Positions 1 to 8,322 of a stretch of DNA of 64,000 nt are shown here, piece by piece; within the stretch, counting starts at the first letter, position 1; every line of letters starts with the position of its first letter. The notes beneath the pieces were generated by a model. That model saw only the letters and a list, made by a program, of their open reading frames with translations. It was not told where the DNA came from and ran no database searches. The stretch spans positions 5,673-69,672 of the forward strand of contig CAWFMA010000013.1 of NCBI GenBank assembly GCA_963816855.1. The letters run 5' to 3'. This DNA comes from DASTFP01 sp963816855 (GTDB lineage Bacteria; Verrucomicrobiota; Verrucomicrobiia; Chthoniobacterales; Terrimicrobiaceae). The translations under genes were made by a program, and so were the position numbers.

Positions 1-106
1 CCGCAAACATTGCCGGATTTCGTTGGAGCTGTTATGATTTGGCGTTATGACAAAGGCTTTCTGAGCCATGCCAAATCCCGCAAGGCATTAAGAGTAAGTA
101 ACATAG

Positions 107-754
107 TTAGATAGGTGAATCGTTGGCATCAGACCATTCCGGAAATTCGATTTCATGGAGCAGCTCTCCGCCGACAAGAAAGTAGGGGTTAAACTGGTAG
201 CTTACGCCAAAGCTCTGCTCGAACGCGCCCTTCTGCTCGTTGTACAGTCCGTCCTCCTCACCCTCCCATTCGGACTCGAGGATCGCATTGTAGGCCACAA
301 CAATCGGCCCGAAATTCTTCTGAAGGATTAACTTGCCCTCCAGCTCGAAATGCTTTGGCCCGGCCTTGAATTCCCCGTAAAGCGCAGATCCCAGGATGTC
401 TTTCACGGGATTTGAAAGGCCATAGATTAATTCCACAGCCGAATCCTGAAACGCGGCATGGGCGCCCTCGTCACCCCCGGCTTTCGAATCGTTAACCTCC
501 CAATTGGCGACGTATAGAGAAGCCTGAAATCGATCAGTGACTCCATACTCAATCTCATGCCGGAATTCGACCTGGTTGCCCGACTCGCGACCATTCTTCC
601 AGGTTGCCCAATTCTCAAGCTCCACCTCTCCTTTCGACGAGGTCGTCGATTCATAGACGAAGGTGAATCGGCGTTGACCGGCTTCCAGATCCGGTGCCCA
701 GGCCACCACCCAAGAGAGCAAAACAAACGCAAAGGCAGCATATTTTGGAGGCAT
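107..754 (-). CDS. Putative outer-membrane beta-barrel protein, C-terminally shortened
   Basis: The 215-residue product starts with a signal peptide (hydrophobic stretch at about residues 7-20, cleavage near LEAG). It continues with alternating polar and hydrophobic strands rich in Tyr, Trp, Glu and Asn, as in small beta-barrel proteins read from the periplasm into the outer membrane. It reads like a porin- or DUF6662-type protein, but I cannot assign a substrate. The frame stops abruptly after an acidic Glu-Phe-Pro-Glu-Trp-Ser-Asp segment. There is no terminal aromatic beta-signal, and the reverse complement of bases 1-106 does not continue the protein. The barrel therefore looks cut short by perhaps 60-80 residues. 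Family assignment is tentative. Confidence 0.55.
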   Translation of the reverse strand: MPPKYAAFAFVLLSWVVAWAPDLEAGQRRFTFVYESTTSSKGEVELENWATWKNGRESGNQVEFRHEIEYGVTDRFQASLYVANWEVNDSKAGGDEGAHAAFQDSAVELIYGLSNPVKDILGSALYGEFKAGPKHFELEGKLILQKNFGPIVVAYNAILESEWEGEEDGLYNEQKGAFEQSFGVSYQFNPYFLVGGELLHEIEFPEWSDANDSPI

Positions 755-959
755 AGTATGTAGAAGTAGCGAGTGAGACTCAGTCTCATCTCCGTTTTCA
801 GGAAAACAGCCCTTGCTGTCAATTTAAAAGTTTGAGCCAGCATGCTGAGCCCGGGTCTTCCATCGGCGCGGTTGAAATCGTCGAAACCTGGTTCGTGCTC
901 CCGCTCACGGCCGGCATCCTTTTGACCTTTGCGCAAACGGGTTCGCCGAATGAAACGAA

Positions 960-3710
960 ATGGATGCTTGCACCACGTTGCGATTTCGGCCGATGAATAT
1001 CCGAATGAATTCCACATCCAGCCCGGAAAGTGCGCCTTGGCATGCAGAGCCAATCGCAAAGGTCATCGAAAGGCTGGGAACGAATCAAGAGTCTGGATTG
1101 AAGCCCGACGAGGTCTCCGAGCGGCTGAAGAAACACGGACCCAACCGGCTGCCGACCGCGGGCAAGCGCGGCCCGCTCATGCGGTTCTTCATGCAGATCA
1201 ACAACGTGCTCATCTATGTGCTTCTGGCCGCCGCGGTGGGAAAGGTCCTCCTTGGGGAATGGCTCGACGCATCGGTGATCCTGGGCGTGGTCATCATCAA
1301 TGCTTTGCTCGGCTTCATCCAGGAAGGTAAAGCGGAGAAAGCGCTGGATTCGATCCGCAACATGCTTTCGGCCGAGGCCATGGCCGTGCGCGACGGGAAA
1401 ACGCGCATGATCCCTGCCGAAGAACTGGTTCCCGGCGACGTCGTCCTGCTGCAATCCGGCGACAAGATCCCTGCCGACCTTCGCCTCTGCGAGGTCAAGA
1501 GCCTTCGCGTCGAGGAAGCGCCGCTGACGGGCGAATCGGTCCCGGTCGATAAGATTGAGGAGGCCGTGGACCAAAAAGCGCAGATCGGCGATCGGAAGTG
1601 CATGGCCTACTCGGGCACGCTGGTCGTCTCCGGCCGCGCCAAGGGCATCGTTGCGGCCACCGGAGGAGACACCGAATTGGGGCATATCAACCAGATGCTC
1701 TCCGGCGTCAAGGCAATGGAAACTCCACTGCTCCGGCAAATCGAGAAATTCGGCAAGATCCTCACCATTATAATCCTCATCGTTTGCGCGATCACCTACG
1801 CTTATGGTCGGCTCTTTCTGGACATCGGCTTTGTGGATATGTTCAAAGCCGTGGTCGGCGTGGCCGTGTCGGCCATTCCCGAGGGCCTTCCCGCCATTGT
1901 CACGATCACCCTGGCGATCGGCGTCCAGCGCATGGCCGGGCGTCACGCCATCATCCGCCGACTTCCCGCCGTCGAAACCCTTGGATCGGTCTCGCGGATT
2001 TGTTCCGACAAAACCGGCACGCTTACGCGCAATGAAATGGTGGTCGTCACCGTAGCGACCGCCGGGGCCTCTTACGAGGTGACCGGGGAGGGTTACTCAC
2101 CGAAGGGAGAAGTCCTCGAAAGTGGCAAACCCGCTGCCAAGGACCCCGTGGTGGAAAGCATGGCCCGCGCCGCTGTTCTCTGCAACGAATCCTCCATCCA
2201 TGAGGAGGAGGGCGTCTGGAAACTTACGGGCGATCCAACCGAGGGCGCTTTACTTCCCTTCGCCGCAAAAGCAGGTCTCTCCGCCGAGGCTGAAACAACC
2301 GCCCTCCCGCGCACCAACATGATCCCCTTCGAGTCGGAGCACAAATTCATGGCCACGCTCCATGACTCGCTCCTTTTCGTCAAAGGCGCTCCCGACGTCA
2401 TCATTAACTACTGCGACCGTCAGGAACTCTCCGACGGCACTCAGGCGCCTCTCGACCGTGCGTTCTGGGAAAAGAAAAACGAGGAAATCGCAATTAAAGG
2501 CCAGAGGGTGCTGGCACTGGCTTGGCTAAAAGATGCCAAAATCGACGAAGCCAGTTTCGATGCCCAGGGCCTCACCAAGGAACTCGTGCTCCTCGGCCTC
2601 GTCGGCATTATGGATCCGCCGCGCGATGAGGCCATAGCCGCCGTTAAGGAATGCCACCAGGGCGGCATCCGGGTGACCATGATCACCGGCGACCACGCCG
2701 TGACGGGGGCCAGCATCGCCAAGATGCTGGGTATCGGCGACGGCAAATCCTACGTCACCGGTCGCCAGATCGAGGAAATCGATGACGATGCCCTTGAGGC
2801 CAAGTGCCGCCGCATCGATGTCTTTGCCCGCACCAGCCCCGAGCACAAGCTGCGCCTTGTCCGCGCCATGCAGGCCTCCGGGCAAGTCGTGTCCATGACG
2901 GGCGATGGGGTCAACGATGCTCCTGCACTCAAGCAGGCCGATGTGGGTGTCGCAATGGGCATCAAGGGCACGGAAGTTTCCAAGGAGGCGGCCGAGATGG
3001 TCCTCACCGACGACAACTTCGCCTCCATCACTGCCGCCGTCCGCGAAGGCCGCACCGTTTACAACAACATCGAGAAGGCCATCCTTTTCATGCTTCCCAC
3101 CAACGGCGGCCAGGCTCTGACAATCCTTGCGGCGATCTTCTTGGGCCTCGTGCTTCCGGTGACGCCCCCGCAGATCCTCTGGATCAATATGGTCAGCTCG
3201 GTGACTCTGGCCCTCGCAATCTCCTTCGAACCCCACGAGCGGGACGTCATGTCCCGGCCACCACGCGTGGCCAATCAACCTTTGCTAAATCGGTTCGGCA
3301 TTTGGCGTATCGCCTTCATCTCGGTGCTGCTACTGGTCTTCACCTTCGGCACCTTCTACTGGCTGACCCATCATGGGGCGTCGGTGGAACTTGCCCGCAC
3401 CGCCGCAGTAAATGCGATGGTCCTCGGACAGGTCTTTTACCTCGTCAACAGCCGGTTCCTGCTGGAATCCTGCCTCTCGATCCGCGCCCTGATGGGCAAC
3501 CCGCTCATTCCGGCGGCCATCGGCGGGGTCATCGTGCTCCAGGCGCTCTTCACCTACGCGCCCTTCATGCACCACATTTTCGGTAGCGAAAGCGTGCCGC
3601 TCTGGATCTGGAAATGGCTTCTACTCGGCGGCGTGGTGTTCTTCATCGTGGTCGAACTCGAGAAGGCCCTCGTCCGCTTGGTCTTTACGCAAGTCCCAAA
3701 GACCGCCTGA
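960..3710 (+). CDS. P-type (P2-like) cation-transporting ATPase
   Basis: This is an integral-membrane ion pump of about 916 residues, the usual length for P2 ATPases. Visible in order are an N-terminal cation-ATPase domain, the TGES dephosphorylation motif near residue 185, the M4 motif AIPEGLPAIV, the phosphorylation motif DKTGTLT with aspartate at residue 350, the nucleotide-binding KGAPD, the hinge TGDGVNDAP, and C-terminal membrane helices. The M6 segment reads WINMVSSVTLA where calcium pumps have WVNLVTDGLPA, so the ion-binding aspartate is replaced by serine. A calcium-pump label is therefore unsafe. The ATG at 960 gives the longest frame; ATGs at 993 and 1005 are equally plausible starts. 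It stands alone, about 170 bp before the next gene. Confidence 0.93.
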   Translation: MDACTTLRFRPMNIRMNSTSSPESAPWHAEPIAKVIERLGTNQESGLKPDEVSERLKKHGPNRLPTAGKRGPLMRFFMQINNVLIYVLLAAAVGKVLLGEWLDASVILGVVIINALLGFIQEGKAEKALDSIRNMLSAEAMAVRDGKTRMIPAEELVPGDVVLLQSGDKIPADLRLCEVKSLRVEEAPLTGESVPVDKIEEAVDQKAQIGDRKCMAYSGTLVVSGRAKGIVAATGGDTELGHINQMLSGVKAMETPLLRQIEKFGKILTIIILIVCAITYAYGRLFLDIGFVDMFKAVVGVAVSAIPEGLPAIVTITLAIGVQRMAGRHAIIRRLPAVETLGSVSRICSDKTGTLTRNEMVVVTVATAGASYEVTGEGYSPKGEVLESGKPAAKDPVVESMARAAVLCNESSIHEEEGVWKLTGDPTEGALLPFAAKAGLSAEAETTALPRTNMIPFESEHKFMATLHDSLLFVKGAPDVIINYCDRQELSDGTQAPLDRAFWEKKNEEIAIKGQRVLALAWLKDAKIDEASFDAQGLTKELVLLGLVGIMDPPRDEAIAAVKECHQGGIRVTMITGDHAVTGASIAKMLGIGDGKSYVTGRQIEEIDDDALEAKCRRIDVFARTSPEHKLRLVRAMQASGQVVSMTGDGVNDAPALKQADVGVAMGIKGTEVSKEAAEMVLTDDNFASITAAVREGRTVYNNIEKAILFMLPTNGGQALTILAAIFLGLVLPVTPPQILWINMVSSVTLALAISFEPHERDVMSRPPRVANQPLLNRFGIWRIAFISVLLLVFTFGTFYWLTHHGASVELARTAAVNAMVLGQVFYLVNSRFLLESCLSIRALMGNPLIPAAIGGVIVLQALFTYAPFMHHIFGSESVPLWIWKWLLLGGVVFFIVVELEKALVRLVFTQVPKTA

Positions 3711-3877
3711 GCTCCGCATACATAGCCCGCCGGAGAGAATTTTGCGTTTCTCTTGACCACTTCGCAAGCCGTGACGAAAATAGCGGGCGAAGGGCGAATG
3801 CGCCGGCGACGGATTTGCTGACACTAACTGAACGCCCGAAGCAAAGAAATTGAACAGCCGAGAAAGGGTTCCCCTTC

Positions 3878-4192
3878 ATGAGCAACGAATCATCAGATTT
3901 GGAAAAGATCCCGGCGGAGGGCATCCAAACGCTCAATAGACGCTTGTTCCTGAGGAGCATTGGGAAATGGTCGAGCGCGGCGATCCTCGCAGCGGTAGGC
4001 GGTGCCTGGCTGGCCTCTTCTCCCGAGGCCAGCGCTGGAGTTTGGATAAATCGCCGGGGGCCTGTTCGCGGAGGCTGGATCAACCGGCCGAGAGGCGGCT
4101 GGATCAACCGGGGCGGTTGGATCAACCGGCCGAGAGGCGGCTGGGTTAACCGGCGCATCGGCGGCGGAAGCTCCTGGGTCAATCGCTGGTAA
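3878..4192 (+). CDS. Tat-signal small protein with six W-[IV]-N-R motifs; GrrA-like RiPP precursor candidate
   Basis: The product is 104 residues. Residues 1-53 form a leader with a twin-arginine motif (NRRLFLRS, residues 20-27), a hydrophobic core and a likely Ala-Ser-Ala cleavage site. The remainder is Gly/Arg-rich with tryptophans at 56, 67, 75, 81, 89 and 100, each in W-I-N-R or W-V-N-R, and the chain ends in Trp. A purine-rich AAAGGG lies 9 bases before the ATG. Known family: radical-SAM three-residue cyclophane (triceptide) precursors of the GrrA/OscA type carry repeated aromatic-X-Asn motifs in a Gly-rich C-terminus, to which this is strikingly similar. No radical-SAM maturase lies in the window, so modification is inference. 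A structural or adhesive Gly-rich repeat protein is the alternative. Confidence 0.75.
   Translation: MSNESSDLEKIPAEGIQTLNRRLFLRSIGKWSSAAILAAVGGAWLASSPEASAGVWINRRGPVRGGWINRPRGGWINRGGWINRPRGGWVNRRIGGGSSWVNRW
4076..4144 (+). repeat. Direct 27-bp repeats inside the W-[IV]-N-R gene
   Basis: The 27-base unit at 4076-4102 recurs without change at 4118-4144, a spacing of 42 bases (14 codons). Each copy encodes W-I-N-R-P-R-G-G-W. A shorter copy of the W-I-N-R core sits between them, so the motif array has grown by in-frame duplication. Confidence 0.9.
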
Positions 4193-4351
4193 GGCAGTCG
4201 CTCAAGCGCAGCTCAGAGTTTTTAGCGCCGCCGATCCTCGCAGGGGTCGCCGGCTTCCAGCAGCGCAAACGGCCTGGCCGGCAGTATAGGGCCTTGTTTG
4301 CATTGCATGCCGGTGCGACCGGCGAGAACATGTGCCCAAAGAATTCTTGAT

Positions 4352-5341
4352 ATGGCATCAGAGTTAGGCAGCGCTGCTCGGGAATTTCCGCAAGGGGGTG
4401 CGCCCGCAAGGAGCAGCAGCGTTTCCAGCTTTTGCCGCCTTGAGAATGGCTCGGTTGTGTCTTGCGAGCCCCACGTTGCTCAAATCGTCGTCTACACTTC
4501 ACCAAGCCTCGACGACGAGGTCGAGTTACAAGAGCGCTACAAGATCGACTACCATACGCTTCAATCCTCCCTGGACCCCGACGAGCTGTCCCGATTGGAG
4601 TTGGAGTTCGATCACGTCACGATCATCTTCAAACGGCCGAAAAGTTTCTCCGCCGGCGACAACTTTCTGATGAAGCTCACGTCGACCGGCGTCTTTCTCT
4701 ACGAGAACTATCTGGTCATCGTGATTCCCGACGATTCGCCACTGTTCGAAGGGCGCGTTCCCTTTCCTGTAAACTCAACTCGTGATGTCATTTTGCGGCT
4801 GCTCTACCAGGCGACCATGCGTTTTGAGGGACACCTCAAGGCGATCAACATGCTGTCCGATTCCCTGGAACGTCGAGTCAACACGTCCTTGGAAAGCAAG
4901 CACCTCCTCAGCATGTTCGCGTTGGAAAAAAGCCTGGTCCACATCGTGAATTCGCTCACCTCGAACAGCGCGCTTTTGGAGCGGATGAAGGCGTGGTCCG
5001 AAAAACTCGGCTTCAACGGCGACCAAATCGATATCCTCGACGACTTGATCATCGAAAACCGGCAATGCCGCGAGCGCGCGGAGATTCACACCCAGGTCCT
5101 TGCAAACCTCGTGGGAACTCGCGCCTCCATCGTTGGTCACAATTTGAACCAACTTATTAAAAAGTTCACCATCTGGTCCGTGGCGCTTATGCTGATATCG
5201 CTGGTGGTAGCGGACTTTGGGATGAATGTCGCCATACCTTTCCCGATGGAGAGGGCCATTTGGCCATTTTGGTTTGTCAACGTTCTGGCCTTCACGGCAG
5301 GTGGGAGCATCTTCTATCTCTGGCGAATGAATAAGTGGTAG
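4352..5341 (+). CDS. CorA-family divalent-cation transporter-like protein
   Basis: This matches the CorA architecture: an N-terminal cytoplasmic alpha/beta domain, a long helical stalk (about residues 150-270), and two C-terminal transmembrane helices. The first helix ends in the diagnostic G-M-N motif (DFGMNVAIPF), which forms the selectivity filter of these pentameric channels. A basic Met-Asn-Lys-Trp tail follows. The family moves Mg2+, Co2+ or Ni2+; the ion here is not known. The frame is open from an ATG at 4298. I chose the ATG at 4352, but the conserved part begins later and a GTG at 4457 is also possible. An IS5-type element begins 9 bases after the stop codon. Confidence 0.82.
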   Translation: MASELGSAAREFPQGGAPARSSSVSSFCRLENGSVVSCEPHVAQIVVYTSPSLDDEVELQERYKIDYHTLQSSLDPDELSRLELEFDHVTIIFKRPKSFSAGDNFLMKLTSTGVFLYENYLVIVIPDDSPLFEGRVPFPVNSTRDVILRLLYQATMRFEGHLKAINMLSDSLERRVNTSLESKHLLSMFALEKSLVHIVNSLTSNSALLERMKAWSEKLGFNGDQIDILDDLIIENRQCRERAEIHTQVLANLVGTRASIVGHNLNQLIKKFTIWSVALMLISLVVADFGMNVAIPFPMERAIWPFWFVNVLAFTAGGSIFYLWRMNKW

Positions 5342-5349
5342 GAGATCTA

Positions 5350-5366
5350 GGTTCTGTTCACGAATT
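5350..5366. repeat. Terminal inverted repeat, left end of the IS5-family element
   Basis: Sequence GGTTCTGTTCACGAATT; its exact reverse complement lies at 6192-6208. Confidence 0.9.
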
Positions 5367-6159
5367 CTTGATCAAGATGAAAGCTGAGACGAGGCAGAGA
5401 GCGGCGAAGAAGGTTTTTGCGAGTTTGTCATAGCGGGTGGCAATGCGGCGGAAGTGTTTCACTTTGTTAAAAAAGCGTTCGATACGGTTGCGCTCACGAT
5501 AACGGGCGTGATCGTAAGGGAGTTTGCGGGCGCGGGTTGGGATCGGGGGTATCACCGCCTGCACTCCGTCGTAACTCAAGCGCTCACGAATGCGGTCGGC
5601 ATCATAGCCTTTGTCCATGGTGGCCGATTCGAGCACATTGTCGGGATCCAAGCTCTCATAGAGAGATTCAAACTGACGGCCGTCGTGAGCATGCCCAGCC
5701 GTGAGATGGAGAGCAACGCTGCAGTTTTCGTCGATGGTCGCCGCGTGGATTTTCGTGCTCAGTCCTCCACGAGAGCGCCCCAAAGCCTGGTCGCCGCCGT
5801 TTTTTTTGGTGCTCCTGCCGCGTGCTGGTGGGCTCGTACCGTTGTGGAGTCCATCAACAGATGACGGGCTTGGGCCAAGCATTCGCACTGAAGGCACTGC
5901 CAAAGCCGCCGCCATACTCCCCGCTCTTCCCCCAGCGTCGAAATCGCATGTAAACTGCATGCCAGTAGCCCAACTCCGGTGGTAAATCCCGCCAAGGGCA
6001 GCCCACACGATTCAAATACAAGACAGCTTCCAGAAAATCGCGATCACTCAGTTCGGCAGGGGCTCCCGCACGCGAACTGCTTGCTAACGCTGCTTTGAGC
6101 TCCTCCCAAACACGATCGCTGATCATTCGACGGGGATGTTCTCTCTCCATCCCAAGCAT
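5358..6159 (-). pseudogene. IS5-family DDE transposase, frame-broken
   Basis: Reading from 6159, frame A gives the N-terminal DUF4096-like part (RVWEELKAAL, then GCPWRDLPPELG and RFRRW) and stops at 5854. The next conserved block, with the first catalytic Asp (LLMDSTTVRAHQ), is in a second frame (codons within 5759-5995). The rest (GRSRGGLSTKIHA, MDKGYDAD, and RIERFFNKVKHFRR with the catalytic Glu region) is in a third frame ending at 5358. The second switch falls on an A8 run (minus strand; T run at 5800-5807), a known site of programmed frameshifting in this subgroup. The first switch, near 5915-5925, has no such signal and looks like a one-base loss, so activity is doubtful unless it is a sequencing error. 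Confidence 0.85.
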
Positions 6160-6191
6160 AAATCAGCTCTCGCTCAAAAAGTACACTTCTA

Positions 6192-6208
6192 AATTCGTGA
6201 ACAGAACC
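6192..6208. repeat. Terminal inverted repeat, right end of the IS5-family element
   Basis: Sequence AATTCGTGAACAGAACC, the exact reverse complement of 5350-5366. Confidence 0.9.
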
Positions 6209-6954
6209 TAGTCTCCGCGCTCTCCCGTTTGTTCTTTTGGGGAGGCACTTGCCCGCTCAAACGAGTTTGGCTTTCGACGAGTTCTGGGCACTCTGGCCGC
6301 ACTCGAGAATCGCTGCAGACGGCGCGACCGCGATCGCGAAGCCCCCCAGAGCGCGCTTTCCCCATCCCGCCCACGGTCGGAAGCGCCGCTGGCCCGGTGG
6401 TCGCGGATGTTTTCCTCCGTGGCACGGCATCTCGGGCCCGTGGTCGAACCGTCTCGGCCTTAAATAGAAAGTCGGGGCCACCGAAGCGGCATCGATCTTC
6501 AATTCGTTTCGCGATGAATGGGTGGGACGCTCACGCCGAAGAAATCTTTCCCCATGGATTGTTTCCCTCGGAAAAACGATCAGGTTCCATGGTCTTGCCT
6601 CAACAGTAGCAAGCGTTGTATCCTGACCAGTCGCGCCCCGATTTCCCTACTTCACGACGGCGGCCACGCTATTTCTGGCGCTGAGCGGTCGGCGGGTCCC
6701 CACCTTCGAAGAGCCATTCTCTTATTCGTCAAATGGGAAGTTTGTCGCCGCTGGAACGTTCTCTGCCCCGATCATCGAGACTACCCAGAGCAATGCCCTA
6801 ACCAATTTGATGTTTCGTTTGGCCGATATTGACAATGGCGACAGCATGACACCGAGCGATTTTTGCTCCCCGCCGGGAATTCGTGTCGGCCAGATTCAAT
6901 ATTGAAGTTCGCGAATGGCCACGACTGCGAGAATAACGCGAAATCGGCCGCCAC
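6209..6954. other. Gene-poor stretch between the IS element and the DUF2252 gene
   Basis: No intact gene is convincing here. Short frames on both strands have biased, arginine- and serine-rich composition typical of shadows in GC-rich DNA. The one coding-like piece is the startless frame at 6625-6905, listed separately. Decay next to an insertion sequence is the simplest reading. Confidence 0.6.
6625..6905 (+). pseudogene. Unrecognised coding fragment without a start codon
   Basis: The frame ending at the TGA of 6903-6905 has natural-looking protein composition, for example PTFEEPFSYSSNGKFVAAG and NALTNLMFRLADIDNGD. It is preceded by an in-frame TGA near 6622 and has no ATG or GTG near its beginning. 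I read it as the tail of a lost gene; the family is not recognised. It could be a chance frame. Confidence 0.3.
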
Positions 6955-8322
6955 TCAAATTCCGACCTCCGCGGGCAATCGGCCGGACTTCACGGCTTGT
7001 TCCAGCGCCCTGTGATCCGCTTCTGTCTGATCGGCGTAAGCGCTCGCAAAGCGGGCGAATGCGCGATCGGCCACGTCACCTTTGCCAAGATAGCCGGATA
7101 AAACGGACGCATCGATCGAGCGGGCATGACCCTTGGCAAGAAGCGCGCCGCAAATCCGGCCGTAGTCCGTGAGTGCCGAACCGTCCATACCCTCCACGGT
7201 CACTGCGCCCTTCATGTCGCGGAATTGGCGAACGTAGTAATCGCGCTTGTCCACCGTCATCCAGCCGAGCAGTGGATCGCTTACGGTTTGCAGGGTCTGC
7301 TGATATTCCACCACACGCTGCCCTTGATGCGAATGCCACGCGGTGTCCCCGTGGACAAAAGGAGCCACGCAGGACCTTCTGGACTGCTTGAGTTGGAGAA
7401 AAAGCATGTCGTCGGGGCCATTGCCCTGAAGCAGCGCAACAAACGCTCGCAGTCCGACGCTGCCCACACCAACCACCTTGTGGGCCAAGTCCACGACCGC
7501 GTAAGAACCGAGCACGCGGGCCCAATGCTGGGGAAGAGTTTGCAGATAAGCTCCCAACCCATCGATGAGCCGATCTCTCTCTTCATCGGAAACATGTGTC
7601 ACCACCGGGGGCTGTTCGACAATGTGGCGCGCGCCTCTTTGCTCGCGGGTCAGCTTGGGCAATGCGCGATCAGTGGTCCGGTGGCGCGCGAGATTCGCCG
7701 ATCGCTCGATCTCCGCCCGCAAAGACCAATCGGCCATCTCAATCCTCATCCGGTCGATGTCCATTCGCTCAAACGAGCGGGCCAGCAGTGGCTGCTCGGA
7801 GAGTCTGCCAATTTGCCGGCGATACGCCGCCGCGCACCACAAGACCGCATCTTCACAGGTTCCCTCGGCGAGACCATTTTGCCGGCCGGCTACCCAGATG
7901 CTCGTGGTCAGCCGCCAAAGATCCCATTCCCAGGGTCCGGGATGCGCCTCGTCAAAGTCGTTGAGGTCGAACACCAAATCGCGTTCCGGAGAGGCATAGA
8001 AGCCAAAATTTCCCAAGTGCGCGTCGCCGCAAATCACCGGAAGGATCCCGGTCCGCGGAATATTGGCAAAATCCTCCGTCATCAAAGAAGCGGCACCCCG
8101 GAGAAAAGCATAGGGTGATGCCAGCATCCGGCCGACTCGGACGGGGACCAACCACTCCAAGCGTCCAACGTGCGCCTCTTCGATGAGATCAATTGGGTCG
8201 GATCTGTCTCCCTTTGGGCGCCAGTGCCCCAACTGCGCACGCTTCGTCTTGTCTCGCAATACGCGGCCGGCGGCCCTCCGCTCGTTGCTCGTCGGTAACC
8301 CAATGCGCAACTCGTTGGTCAT
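6955..8322 (-). CDS. DUF2252 family protein (kinase-like fold, unknown substrate)
   Basis: The product is a soluble protein of 455 residues, the normal length for DUF2252. It shows the family hallmarks: an N-terminal RVGRMLASPYAFLRGAA segment, the phosphotransferase-like GDAHLGNFG loop, and the acidic FDLNDFDEAHPGPWEWDL motif about 30 residues later. These correspond to the catalytic and metal-binding loops of aminoglycoside-kinase-like folds. No substrate is established for the family. It is monocistronic here, facing the decayed region beside the IS element, with 778 bp separating it from the divergent pckG start. Confidence 0.9.
   Translation of the reverse strand: MTNELRIGLPTSNERRAAGRVLRDKTKRAQLGHWRPKGDRSDPIDLIEEAHVGRLEWLVPVRVGRMLASPYAFLRGAASLMTEDFANIPRTGILPVICGDAHLGNFGFYASPERDLVFDLNDFDEAHPGPWEWDLWRLTTSIWVAGRQNGLAEGTCEDAVLWCAAAYRRQIGRLSEQPLLARSFERMDIDRMRIEMADWSLRAEIERSANLARHRTTDRALPKLTREQRGARHIVEQPPVVTHVSDEERDRLIDGLGAYLQTLPQHWARVLGSYAVVDLAHKVVGVGSVGLRAFVALLQGNGPDDMLFLQLKQSRRSCVAPFVHGDTAWHSHQGQRVVEYQQTLQTVSDPLLGWMTVDKRDYYVRQFRDMKGAVTVEGMDGSALTDYGRICGALLAKGHARSIDASVLSGYLGKGDVADRAFARFASAYADQTEADHRALEQAVKSGRLPAEVGI

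Larger units (their letters stand above)
5350..6208. mobile_element. IS5-family (IS427-like) insertion sequence
   Basis: The element is about 859 bp and bounded by perfect 17-bp terminal inverted repeats. The ends sit in a CTAG context on both sides (5347-5350 and 6208-6211), matching the TA or CTAG target duplications used by the IS427 subgroup. It encodes one transposase on the minus strand, split over three frames. The stop codon of the last frame lies inside the terminal repeat at 5358. Insertion was just after the CorA-like gene and did not break it. Confidence 0.9.

Noticed and set aside
819..1946. Minus-strand frame of 375 codons opposite the ATPase gene
   Set aside because: His/Asp/Arg-rich composition typical of antisense frames in GC-rich genes; the plus strand encodes a clear ATPase.
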